From: an uncultured Dokdonia sp.
GTDB lineage: Bacteria; Bacteroidota; Bacteroidia; Flavobacteriales; Flavobacteriaceae
Direction: 5' to 3'
Assembly (NCBI GenBank): GCA_937124495.1
Contig: CAKZKZ010000873.1
Span: 1 to 5,408 of the forward strand
DNA: 5,408 bases
Below, in pieces: positions 1-5,408 of this stretch. The translations under genes were made by a program, and so were the position numbers. The first letter of the stretch is position 1, and each line of letters starts with the position of its first letter. The notes beneath the pieces are model-generated. The model searched no databases. It worked only from the letters and a program-made list of their open reading frames with translations, and was not told where the DNA came from.

Positions 1-1674
1 GTACTATTTGGATGTTCGGAAAAGAAAGAAGCAGCGATAACAACAGATACATATTTTCAGATAGTAACGCCAAATTTTGATGGTGATGTTGCACTAGAAA
101 CAACCGCTTTTGTAGAGCAATTTTGGAGAGTTGCAGGGAATACAGGGTTTAATAAAACAGTATATAGAATTGTTGAAAAATTAGAAGGGGTTGGGTTTGT
201 AGAAGAGTCTAATGCCAAAGATGACGATGTTCTTACCTATAGAATAGAGAAAAGACCGATGGATCGCCCTACTTGGGAACCCGTAGATGCGAGACTTAGT
301 ATTCAAGGAGAAGAGATTCCTTTATTAGAATACAAGACTAATAGAAATATGATCTATCAGTATGCAAGTTCAACACCTGCAGATGGTATCACCGCAGAAG
401 TTGTATATGTAGAAAATGTAGAGGAGCTTGAAAAATTAGATGTAAAAGGAAAGATTGTTTATATACATAGTAGTCCTTATAGATTTTATAAGCCAGCAAT
501 CATAAAAGGAGGAGCATTAGGGTTGATTAGTTATAATAACCCTGATTATTTACAACCAGAAAAAAATGTCACCTCTATTCAGTTTAGAGGAATTCCATAT
601 ACTGAGGAAACGCCTGCATGGGGTATAGCATTATCATATCAAGCAAAAGAAAGACTTGAAAAAGCATTAGTTAAAGGTAAAGTTACTGTAAATGCTTTCG
701 TGAAAACGAATATATACCCATCAGAAGAGCTCACTGTAGTTGCTACTGTAAAGGGATCGGAGTTGCCAAAAGAGAGTCTCGTTTTTAGTGCGCATATTCA
801 AGAGCCTGGAGCAAATGATAATGCAACGGGAGTGGGAACTCAGTTAGAAATGGCTCTTATTACTGCAGATCTTATTAAAAGTGAAAAGTTAGATCTTAAA
901 AGAACGTTGACATTTCTATGGGGAGATGAGATTATTTCGACACGCCGTTATATAGAAGAAAAAGAGAAGCGAACCTCAGCGATTCATTGGGGAATTAGTT
1001 TGGATATGGTAGGGGAGAATACAGCGATTACTGGAGGGACTTTTCTCATTGAAAAAATGCCAGATCCAAGTGCTATTTGGACACGGGGAAATGATAAACA
1101 TTCAGAATGGGGAGGTAGGAAATTGAAGTTAGAAGAAATGAAACCTCATTACCTTAATGACTTTATAATAACAGTCTTTGAAGATCAAGGAAAACGCGCA
1201 AACTGGGAAGTGAAAACAAATCCTTTTGAAGGAGGTAGTGATCATACGCCTTTTTTAGATGCAAATCTTCCTGGTGTTCTATTGTGGCATTTTACAGATC
1301 AATTTTATCATACAGATAATGATCGTATTGATAAGGTATCCCAAGAAACCATGAAAAATGTAGGGACAGCAGCATTAGTGAGCGCATATACATTACTTAA
1401 TAGTGGTGAAGCTACTGCTGATTGGATGAGGGAAGAAATCATTGGTATTGCTAAGCAGCGATTGACTATAGAGTTTGAACTAAGTAAAGAAGCAATTGCA
1501 AATGGAGATTCTATAGAAAGTCAAATAGAAATATTAAATGCTTGGAGCGATTGGTATATAAAAACAATAGCCACGATAAAGGATATGACTTCTAATGTTG
1601 ACAATAGTAGTAAGGATAAAGACGCTCAAGAAGAAATTATGTCATTTACAGAAGGTGTTTTAAAGCAATTATAG
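1..1674 (+). CDS. M28 family zinc peptidase, outer lipoprotein (5' end outside window)
   Basis: Partial gene: the frame is open from base 1 to the TAG at 1672-1674, giving 557 visible residues. The first visible residues, V-L-F-G-C-S-E-K-K, are the end of a lipoprotein signal peptide; Cys5 (bases 13-15) would be lipidated after signal peptidase II cleavage. Only the start codon and signal-peptide front are missing. A PA-like segment (about residues 135-210, with KGKIV at 149-153 and GGALGLI at 170-176) precedes the catalytic domain. M28 metal ligands can be placed: H265 in SAHIQ, D273 in GANDN, E310 in WGDE, D335 in SLDMVGE, and H437 in FYHTDND; the SDH motif is at 413-415. Family knowledge: di-zinc aminopeptidase or carboxypeptidase acting on peptides, here probably in the periplasm or at the cell surface. 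Odd points: the usual HxD is HxQ (Q267), and the usual catalytic Glu-Glu is Asp-Glu (309-310). The ATG at 259 is internal, not the start. Substrate unknown. Confidence 0.93.
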   Translation, partial: VLFGCSEKKEAAITTDTYFQIVTPNFDGDVALETTAFVEQFWRVAGNTGFNKTVYRIVEKLEGVGFVEESNAKDDDVLTYRIEKRPMDRPTWEPVDARLSIQGEEIPLLEYKTNRNMIYQYASSTPADGITAEVVYVENVEELEKLDVKGKIVYIHSSPYRFYKPAIIKGGALGLISYNNPDYLQPEKNVTSIQFRGIPYTEETPAWGIALSYQAKERLEKALVKGKVTVNAFVKTNIYPSEELTVVATVKGSELPKESLVFSAHIQEPGANDNATGVGTQLEMALITADLIKSEKLDLKRTLTFLWGDEIISTRRYIEEKEKRTSAIHWGISLDMVGENTAITGGTFLIEKMPDPSAIWTRGNDKHSEWGGRKLKLEEMKPHYLNDFIITVFEDQGKRANWEVKTNPFEGGSDHTPFLDANLPGVLLWHFTDQFYHTDNDRIDKVSQETMKNVGTAALVSAYTLLNSGEATADWMREEIIGIAKQRLTIEFELSKEAIANGDSIESQIEILNAWSDWYIKTIATIKDMTSNVDNSSKDKDAQEEIMSFTEGVLKQL

Positions 1675-1742
1675 GTTATCAATAGCCTTACCTTTAGTAA
1701 ATTCTCTCAGTAAATTAATAGCGTTTGATTTTAAGCAATACC

Positions 1743-1779
1743 AAAAGAGCTATCTGTCTTTTTTTTGATAGCTCTTTTT
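1743..1779 (+). terminator. Rho-independent terminator after the M28 peptidase gene
   Basis: A perfect 12-bp inverted repeat, AAAAGAGCTATC (1743-1754) and GATAGCTCTTTT (1767-1778), encloses a T-rich 12-nt loop. The 3' arm runs into a T stretch ending at 1779. It lies about 70 bases after the peptidase stop codon and would end that transcript. The A run at the base of the 5' arm means it could also work on the other strand, but no minus-strand gene leads into it. Confidence 0.85.
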
Positions 1780-1845
1780 CAACTACGCACCACACGCAAT
1801 ATTTCTTAATAATTAATATTTGCTCTAAAACAACCTAAAATATAT

Positions 1846-1874
1846 TTCCCCTGTATATTATTCGCTTATTTTTG
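1846..1874 (+). promoter_or_regulatory. Candidate Bacteroidota-type promoter
   Basis: TATTTTTG at 1867-1874 is a full match to the Bacteroidota sigma-A -7 element TAnnTTTG. A TTC at 1846-1848, 18 bases upstream, is a two-of-three match to the -33 element TTG. A transcript would start near 1880, leaving about 260 nt of leader before the kinase gene. In sequence this AT-rich a chance match is possible. Other partial -7 matches closer to the gene are TATATTTA (2081-2088) and TTAATTTG (2101-2108), neither with a clear -33 partner. Confidence 0.35.
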
Positions 1875-1921
1875 ATTTCTTATGTCAAAACTAAGTAGAT
1901 ATGAATTCACATTTTGTAAAT

Positions 1922-1964
1922 AAAATCTGAGCGTTTATGGTATTGTGATAAACGATTCGGTTTT
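1922..1964 (+). repeat. Imperfect inverted repeat followed by a T run
   Basis: The core is a perfect 7-bp pair, CGTTTAT (1932-1938) and ATAAACG (1948-1954), around a 9-nt loop. Pairing continues outward to AAAA (1922-1925) with TTTT (1961-1964), with two mismatches and two G-T pairs. Six T residues (1961-1966) follow the core. It could be an intrinsic terminator or attenuator in the kinase leader, or the 3' end of a short RNA started at the promoter near 1870. Confidence 0.45.
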
Positions 1965-1970
1965 TTGGAT

Positions 1971-2008
1971 AAGCGTATATGTTTTTTAATACATACGCTT
2001 TCGCGAAA
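1971..2008. repeat. Inverted repeat plus TTTCGCGAAA palindrome
   Basis: AAGCGTAT (1971-1978) is the exact reverse complement of ATACGCTT (1993-2000), with a loop rich in T between. Overlapping its 3' arm is the 10-base palindrome TTTCGCGAAA (1999-2008), which stands out in an AT-rich region. From memory, CGCTTTCGCGAAAGCG-like palindromes are frequent in flavobacterial intergenic regions; here the 3' half is degenerate (AAAAAT follows). Function unknown: repeat remnant, protein-binding site or RNA hairpin. Confidence 0.5.
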
Positions 2009-2139
2009 AATACAAAAATTATAATGTCAGAAATATAATTTGTGAAGATTAGATGGCTTTATAAAGGTGTTTTTCTACATTATATTTAATGATTATTGCG
2101 TTAATTTGACGATTCATAAATGATAAAAGATATTCCAAA

Positions 2140-4062
2140 ATGAAATTAAATGTGCTGTGTTTTCTGATGTTTTTATGTCTAACTAATACATTTTATTCTC
2201 AAGAAATTAAACCTATAATATATAATCCAGCTATTGAATATACACAAGAAATGGTGGATACAATATTGGTTTATACTAGGAAAAATGCTAGGAAAATTCA
2301 AGATTACTCAGGTGTAAAGAAAATATTGAGTTCTAATAAAGAATTGTCCGGATGGCCTTATTATTATTTCTTTAAAGCTAAAGAACTTAATCTTTCAAAA
2401 ATGTATGATTCCTCAGTAATTTATGCAGACAAAGGAATAGAATATTATAAAAACTCAAGAAATAAAAGAGATTTTGATGAACAAATATTATTAGAAACAA
2501 ATATATATAAAGCTAGGTCGTTGAAATTTTTGAATAGATTTGAAGAAGCGATTGTATGTAATCAAAAAGCTTTAAATTATTCAAAAAAATATCCATATAA
2601 ATGGAAAAGTTATATTGGGATTGGCATTGCTGATAACCATGTTGCGATAGGGAATGATAGTGTCGCATTAGAATATTATATAGAGGCTTCTAAAGATTCT
2701 CTTTATATGAGTATGGCTAGACCAGTAGTCACTACATATACAAGAATTGGAGAGATTTATTCAAAATTGAACGATGTAGAAAATGCTAGGTTTTTTTTAA
2801 AAAAAGCAATTAAGTTCTCTAATGAATCAGATTACACTCAAAACTTGTGGTTCTTATATCATAATGTAGGTGATATCTATAAAGAAGAAAAAAATAAAGA
2901 TTCTACATTGTTATATTATAAAAAAGCTATTGAACATTATGATGAAAACGTTGCGTCTTTAACCCCTACTTTATATTTGCTAAAATACTTAAAAGGATAT
3001 ATAGAGTTATATGAAGGAGATGTAAATAAGTCAATTGATTACTTTAGTGAGATTGTAGCTCATTATGATGAAATTCCTAAGAGTAAAGAAGAAAAAGATC
3101 TATTAATGAATGTTTATAGTACTCAAGGGGATGCGTATGAAAAAAAAGGAGATTTAACCAGTTTAAAAGAAATAACCGTTGAGTCTAACCTTTTTTTAGA
3201 AGAATTTTATGAAAATCAATTAAAAACTAACTTAGATAATCTTGAAATAAAATACAAAAGCAAAGAGAAAGATATTTCTATTGCTTCGTTAGAAGAAACA
3301 ACGCAAAGTCAAGAAATAATTATAAAGCAACGTAATACGATTAATTGGATATTAGGAGGGTTATTACTTTCTTTTATAGGATTAGGTTATTTGTTTTATC
3401 GTCAGCGAAGATTACAGAATCAGTATAAAACCTCCAATTTAGAACAACGTTTATTACGTTCACAGCTCAATCCACATTTTTTATTTAATGCATTGAATTC
3501 TGTAAGTGGATTGGTTCAAAAAAAATCAGATCAAACCATTCCTTATATTTCAAAATTGGGAGAGTTGTTGCGGTCTATATTAGAAAATTCTCGTGAAGAG
3601 TTTATCTCTCTGGAAGAGGAGTTAGAAACCATTACTACCTATCTAGAATTGCAATCTAACTTTTCAAAAAAGTTTGCATTTAATATTGAAGTAGATGATA
3701 GCCTTGATCAAGAAGAATTGTTGATTCCACCTATGTTTTTACAGCCTTTTATAGAGAATGCTATTGATCATGGATTCAATGGTAACGAAGATGAAAAGAT
3801 AGCGATTACAGTTACTCAAAAGCAAAAAGGCCAGGTGCTTTATTTCTCCGTAGAAGATAATGGTATTGGATATTCTAATGCGATGAAGAATAAAAAAGAT
3901 ATGCTTGGTCATCAATCATTGTCTGGTACAATTCTCAAAGAACGTTTAGATTTATATGCACGAGTATTTAAGAAAAAAGCACGATATGTTATTGGGGATG
4001 TAGATGCTGGTAGAGGTACACGAGTAGAACTTTGGTTGCCGTACCTTATTGAAGCATCATAA
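2140..4062 (+). CDS. TPR-containing LytS-family sensor histidine kinase
   Basis: A complete 640-residue protein. The start is the only in-frame ATG after the stop at 2107-2109 and gives a proper signal peptide (residues 1 to about 20, ending near FYS-QE), so the sensor part lies in the periplasm. TPR-like helical repeats fill about residues 70-345 (clear ones near 121-152, 202-224, 241-269 and 330-345). A coiled-coil linker (about 355-398) leads to one membrane helix (about 401-420, INWILGG...GLGYLFY, then RQRR). The cytoplasmic part is a His_kinase domain with the phosphoacceptor H446 in SQLNPHFLFNALN, then a HATPase with N box FIENA (537-541), DNGIG (573-577) and GRGT (624-627). All motifs look intact, so it should be active. 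Family partners are LytTR regulators, and one lies directly downstream on the opposite strand. Ligand unknown; TPRs suggest a protein or peptide partner. No clear ribosome binding site. Confidence 0.95.
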   Translation: MKLNVLCFLMFLCLTNTFYSQEIKPIIYNPAIEYTQEMVDTILVYTRKNARKIQDYSGVKKILSSNKELSGWPYYYFFKAKELNLSKMYDSSVIYADKGIEYYKNSRNKRDFDEQILLETNIYKARSLKFLNRFEEAIVCNQKALNYSKKYPYKWKSYIGIGIADNHVAIGNDSVALEYYIEASKDSLYMSMARPVVTTYTRIGEIYSKLNDVENARFFLKKAIKFSNESDYTQNLWFLYHNVGDIYKEEKNKDSTLLYYKKAIEHYDENVASLTPTLYLLKYLKGYIELYEGDVNKSIDYFSEIVAHYDEIPKSKEEKDLLMNVYSTQGDAYEKKGDLTSLKEITVESNLFLEEFYENQLKTNLDNLEIKYKSKEKDISIASLEETTQSQEIIIKQRNTINWILGGLLLSFIGLGYLFYRQRRLQNQYKTSNLEQRLLRSQLNPHFLFNALNSVSGLVQKKSDQTIPYISKLGELLRSILENSREEFISLEEELETITTYLELQSNFSKKFAFNIEVDDSLDQEELLIPPMFLQPFIENAIDHGFNGNEDEKIAITVTQKQKGQVLYFSVEDNGIGYSNAMKNKKDMLGHQSLSGTILKERLDLYARVFKKKARYVIGDVDAGRGTRVELWLPYLIEAS

Positions 4063-4104
4063 TAGCTTTATTGTTCAATAAATAGGATAACTACATAAAA
4101 GGTG

Positions 4105-4147
4105 TAAAATAGAGTGAACTGCTATTTTAGAGTAGTACTCTATTTTA
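4105..4147. terminator. Possible bidirectional terminator between convergent kinase and regulator genes
   Basis: A perfect 11-bp inverted repeat, TAAAATAGAGT (4105-4115) and ACTCTATTTTA (4137-4147), sits between the two stop codons. Its outer ends give A-then-T runs on both strands, as expected for a site used from both sides. The stem is AT-rich and the 21-nt loop is long. A second copy of CTATTTTA at 4122-4129 allows a shorter competing hairpin with AAAATAG at 4106-4112. Position supports a terminator; strength is uncertain. Confidence 0.6.
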
Positions 4148-4175
4148 AGTTAGGGTGATATGAATAAATTTGAAC

Positions 4176-4913
4176 TTAAGAAAGCATCTGTATAAGTTCC
4201 ATCAGTTTCCCTTTATTACGTACAGATACGTGTACTTTATCTTTATTTGTCAGAATAATAGTTTCTTTCTTATAAATAGAGGCAATGCAATTAATATTTA
4301 TAATGGTAGATCGATGCGCTCTAAAGAAAGAAACTTCCGGAAGTAAGGATTCATAGTATTTCATGGATTTAGATGCCAATAATTTTCTTCCATCATCTAG
4401 AATTATGTACGTGTAATTTCCTTCAGCTTCAAGTTTTATGATCGATGCTATTTTTATAAGTATATGCTCATTGGTAGTTTGAATAAGCAATTGCCCCTCT
4501 TTGTTCTGGGTTAGCTTTTTAAATAACTCAAACTTTTCTATAGTAAATAGTCGTTGTTTTAGTTTTAAGTAATGACGGATCGTTGCAAGTAATTTAGGGA
4601 TGTCTATGGGTTTTGTAATATAACTAAGAGCAAAATGGTCAAGTGCCTTTTGTGTAAAGTTTTCAAAAGCGGTGATAAAGATCACTTCAAATGCTGGATC
4701 TTTAATCGTATCAAAAATCTCAAAAGATAATCCATCTGTCAGTTCTATATCCATAAAAACCAATTCTGGGTCACAGGAGTGTATCAGTTGTATGGATTGT
4801 TGTACAGAAGTTGCATATCCTAAAATAGCAATGTTAGGGAAATGATTTTTTATGATATGCGATAAGTATTCTTGGGCTTCTATATTATCTTCAATAATAA
4901 TAGCAGAAATCAT
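4176..4913 (-). CDS. LytTR-family DNA-binding response regulator
   Basis: A complete 245-residue protein. Residues 1 to about 118 are a receiver domain: acidic pair E8-D9, phosphoacceptor D55 in VFMDIEL, T81 in FITAF, and K101-P102 in ITKPID. Residues from about 139 to the end are a LytTR DNA-binding domain with the typical I-KLEAEGNYTYI strand and the FFRAHRSTIININ motif. It would bind DNA as a phosphorylated dimer, typically at paired direct repeats, and switch target promoters. The start ATG places the receiver domain at the very N-terminus, as is normal. Family knowledge pairs LytTR regulators with LytS-type kinases; the kinase at 2140-4062 is the obvious candidate partner, although the two genes converge with 113 bases between them instead of sharing an operon. 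A near-perfect palindrome 27 bases upstream of the start may control it. No Shine-Dalgarno sequence is evident. Confidence 0.95.
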   Translation of the reverse strand: MISAIIIEDNIEAQEYLSHIIKNHFPNIAILGYATSVQQSIQLIHSCDPELVFMDIELTDGLSFEIFDTIKDPAFEVIFITAFENFTQKALDHFALSYITKPIDIPKLLATIRHYLKLKQRLFTIEKFELFKKLTQNKEGQLLIQTTNEHILIKIASIIKLEAEGNYTYIILDDGRKLLASKSMKYYESLLPEVSFFRAHRSTIININCIASIYKKETIILTNKDKVHVSVRNKGKLMELIQMLS

Positions 4914-4939
4914 GTGGCAATTTTTTATACTAATATATC

Positions 4940-4959
4940 TTAATCTTTTTAAAGATTAA
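4940..4959. promoter_or_regulatory. Palindrome upstream of the response regulator gene (possible operator)
   Basis: TTAATCTTT (4940-4948) and AAAGATTAA (4951-4959) are exact reverse complements separated by two T residues. It lies 26 bases before the regulator's start codon and 29 bases before the start of the small divergent gene, so it is well placed to bind a dimeric regulator acting on both. With a 2-nt spacer it cannot form a full hairpin, which favours a DNA-level site over a terminator. Confidence 0.45.
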
Positions 4960-4988
4960 AAAGAGAATTCGACTACTTTTATATTGCT

Positions 4989-5090
4989 ATGATTTATTTA
5001 AAACGAATACTTATTTCATTAAGAATATCCATTACGCTATTGCTGTTGTGTATTTGTATATGCTCTTGCACTCATGATTCAAAAAAATAA
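4989..5090 (+). CDS. Candidate 33-residue mini-lipoprotein
   Basis: ATG at 4989 to TAA at 5088-5090 encodes 33 residues. The product starts with a basic N-terminus (MIYLKR, then LR), followed by a hydrophobic stretch ISITLLLLCICICSC, then THDSKK. This is the layout of a bacterial lipoprotein signal peptide: basic n-region, hydrophobic h-region, lipobox I-C-S-C with Cys27 (bases 5067-5069) as likely lipidation site. The mature peptide would be only about 7 residues, comparable in idea to entericidin-like tiny lipoproteins or to lysis-type peptides, although I see no sequence match to either. It is divergent from the response regulator and a hairpin terminator follows about 50 bases after its stop codon. 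No Shine-Dalgarno sequence is visible; TACTTTTA at 4974-4981 is a 7-of-8 match to the -7 element. It could also be a truncated gene or a chance frame. Confidence 0.5.
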   Translation: MIYLKRILISLRISITLLLLCICICSCTHDSKK

Positions 5091-5141
5091 CAAGTAGCAC
5101 CTGAATAATGGTAAGTCCTAGAACTTATTATAATCTACAAA

Positions 5142-5169
5142 GAGACTGTTGTGTTATGACAACAGTCTC
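5142..5169. terminator. Strong hairpin between convergent small genes (likely bidirectional terminator)
   Basis: GAGACTGTTGT (5142-5152) and ACAACAGTCTC (5159-5169) form a perfect 11-bp stem with a 6-nt loop. The stem is more GC-rich than its surroundings. CCTTTCTGT follows on the plus strand and CTTTGTAG on the minus strand, so the U tracts are short on both sides. It lies between the mini-lipoprotein and the GG-leader peptide gene, which converge here, and would end both transcripts. Confidence 0.75.
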
Positions 5170-5187
5170 CTTTCTGTGTAAAGATTC

Positions 5188-5373
5188 TTAATGAAGTATA
5201 CAGCATTTTCCATTAATAATAATACCTCCTATATTTGTACATAGTGGTAATGGTGTACCTGAAAAGGAACAGTCTAAAGGGACTGGTGTTATATTCATTC
5301 CTCCTTGTATTTCTTTCTGTGCTTTTTTTGTTAATTCTTGAGTTCCTTCTAGTTTTAAAATGTTTTTTAACAT
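5188..5373 (-). CDS. Double-glycine leader peptide precursor (bacteriocin or RiPP-like)
   Basis: A 61-residue precursor. Residues 1-25 form a leader, beginning MLKNILKLEG and ending KKAQKEIQGG; this 'MLKNIL-L-G---L-K--QK-I-GG' pattern is characteristic of natural-product or bacteriocin-like precursors in flavobacteria. By analogy, a C39-type peptidase/ABC transporter would cut after G25 and export the rest. The 36-residue core starts at M26 and has four cysteines (C35, C45 and the pair C57-C58), four prolines (30, 32, 41, 43), a GG at 49-50 and a hydrophobic III stretch (51-53), ending in HisH61. The cysteines could make two disulfides or be modified. No modification enzyme, immunity gene or transporter lies in the window; they may be upstream of this gene, past the window end. 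The start ATG at 5373 fits the family's usual N-terminus; no Shine-Dalgarno sequence is seen and only 35 bases of upstream sequence are present. Product activity unknown: antimicrobial, signal or other. Confidence 0.82.
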   Translation of the reverse strand: MLKNILKLEGTQELTKKAQKEIQGGMNITPVPLDCSFSGTPLPLCTNIGGIIINGKCCILH

Positions 5374-5408
5374 AATATAAGTTTTAAAATGATCGGTGCT
5401 GTGAACTT

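Larger units (their letters stand above)
1780..2139. other. Long non-coding leader/promoter region ahead of the histidine kinase gene
   Basis: I see no convincing gene in these 360 bases on the plus strand; stop codons are dense, and on the minus strand I recognised nothing. The region is very AT-rich and holds a candidate promoter (1867-1874), two inverted repeats (1922-1964 and 1971-2000) and a TTTCGCGAAA palindrome (1999-2008). It presumably carries the control region of the downstream kinase gene, since a terminator closes the upstream unit. Confidence 0.6.

Noticed and set aside
259..261. ATG at 259 as the start of the peptidase gene
   Set aside because: The same frame is open back to base 1 and encodes a lipobox (L-F-G-C) and a plausible N-terminal region, so this ATG is internal and the real start lies before the window.
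1882..1923. 13-codon frame (MSKLSRYEFTFCK) just after the candidate promoter
   Set aside because: Too short, no ribosome binding site, no recognisable features; such frames are expected by chance in AT-rich DNA.
4067..4082. TTTATT/AATAAA inverted repeat just after the kinase stop codon
   Set aside because: Six A-T pairs with no G-C and no T run beyond; too weak to call a terminator, and the 4105-4147 repeat is a better candidate.
4914..4990. A promoter for the response regulator on the minus strand
   Set aside because: I looked for TAnnTTTG with an upstream TTG on the minus strand and found no convincing pair; only the palindrome stands out.
5374..5408. Promoter or second precursor gene upstream of the GG-leader peptide
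   Set aside because: Only 35 bases remain; no -7/-33 pair or coding frame can be supported.
1..5408. CRISPR arrays, tRNA or rRNA genes, insertion sequences
   Set aside because: No regularly spaced repeats, no tRNA-like or rRNA-like stretches and no transposase-like protein or paired terminal repeats were seen.

Overview
The window looks like a piece of an AT-rich Bacteroidota chromosome, most likely Flavobacteriaceae (marine, perhaps Aquimarina-like; this is inferred from gene style, not from a marker gene). The pointers are a lipoprotein M28 peptidase, a TPR-type LytS-like histidine kinase with a signal peptide ending near 'YSQE', a LytTR response regulator, a short GG-leader peptide precursor of the 'MLKNIL' type, the near absence of Shine-Dalgarno sequences, and one match to the Bacteroidota -7 promoter element TAnnTTTG.

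Layout: 1-1674 (+) is the 3' part of a secreted lipoprotein zinc peptidase of family M28, whose start lies outside the window. A strong hairpin terminator follows at 1743-1779. Bases 1780-2139 are non-coding and hold a candidate promoter, two inverted repeats and a TTTCGCGAAA palindrome. Bases 2140-4062 (+) encode a sensor histidine kinase (signal peptide, TPRs, coiled coil, one membrane helix, His_kinase and HATPase domains). Bases 4176-4913 (-) encode a LytTR response regulator pointing towards the kinase, with an inverted repeat (possible bidirectional terminator) between the two stop codons. Upstream of the regulator are a near-perfect palindrome (4940-4959), a 33-residue candidate mini-lipoprotein on + (4989-5090), a hairpin terminator (5142-5169), and a 61-residue double-glycine-leader peptide precursor on - (5188-5373).

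How the parts may work together: the kinase and the LytTR regulator are the family types that normally pair in Bacteroidota, so they probably form one two-component system even though they converge instead of forming an operon. The GG-leader peptide is probably exported and cleaved by a C39-type transporter encoded elsewhere. Its closeness to a LytTR regulator recalls peptide-pheromone loci of Gram-positive bacteria, but nothing in the window proves that link. The M28 peptidase looks independent, being separated by its own terminator. The most novel items are the cysteine-containing GG-leader peptide, the unannotated mini-lipoprotein and the structured leader ahead of the kinase gene.
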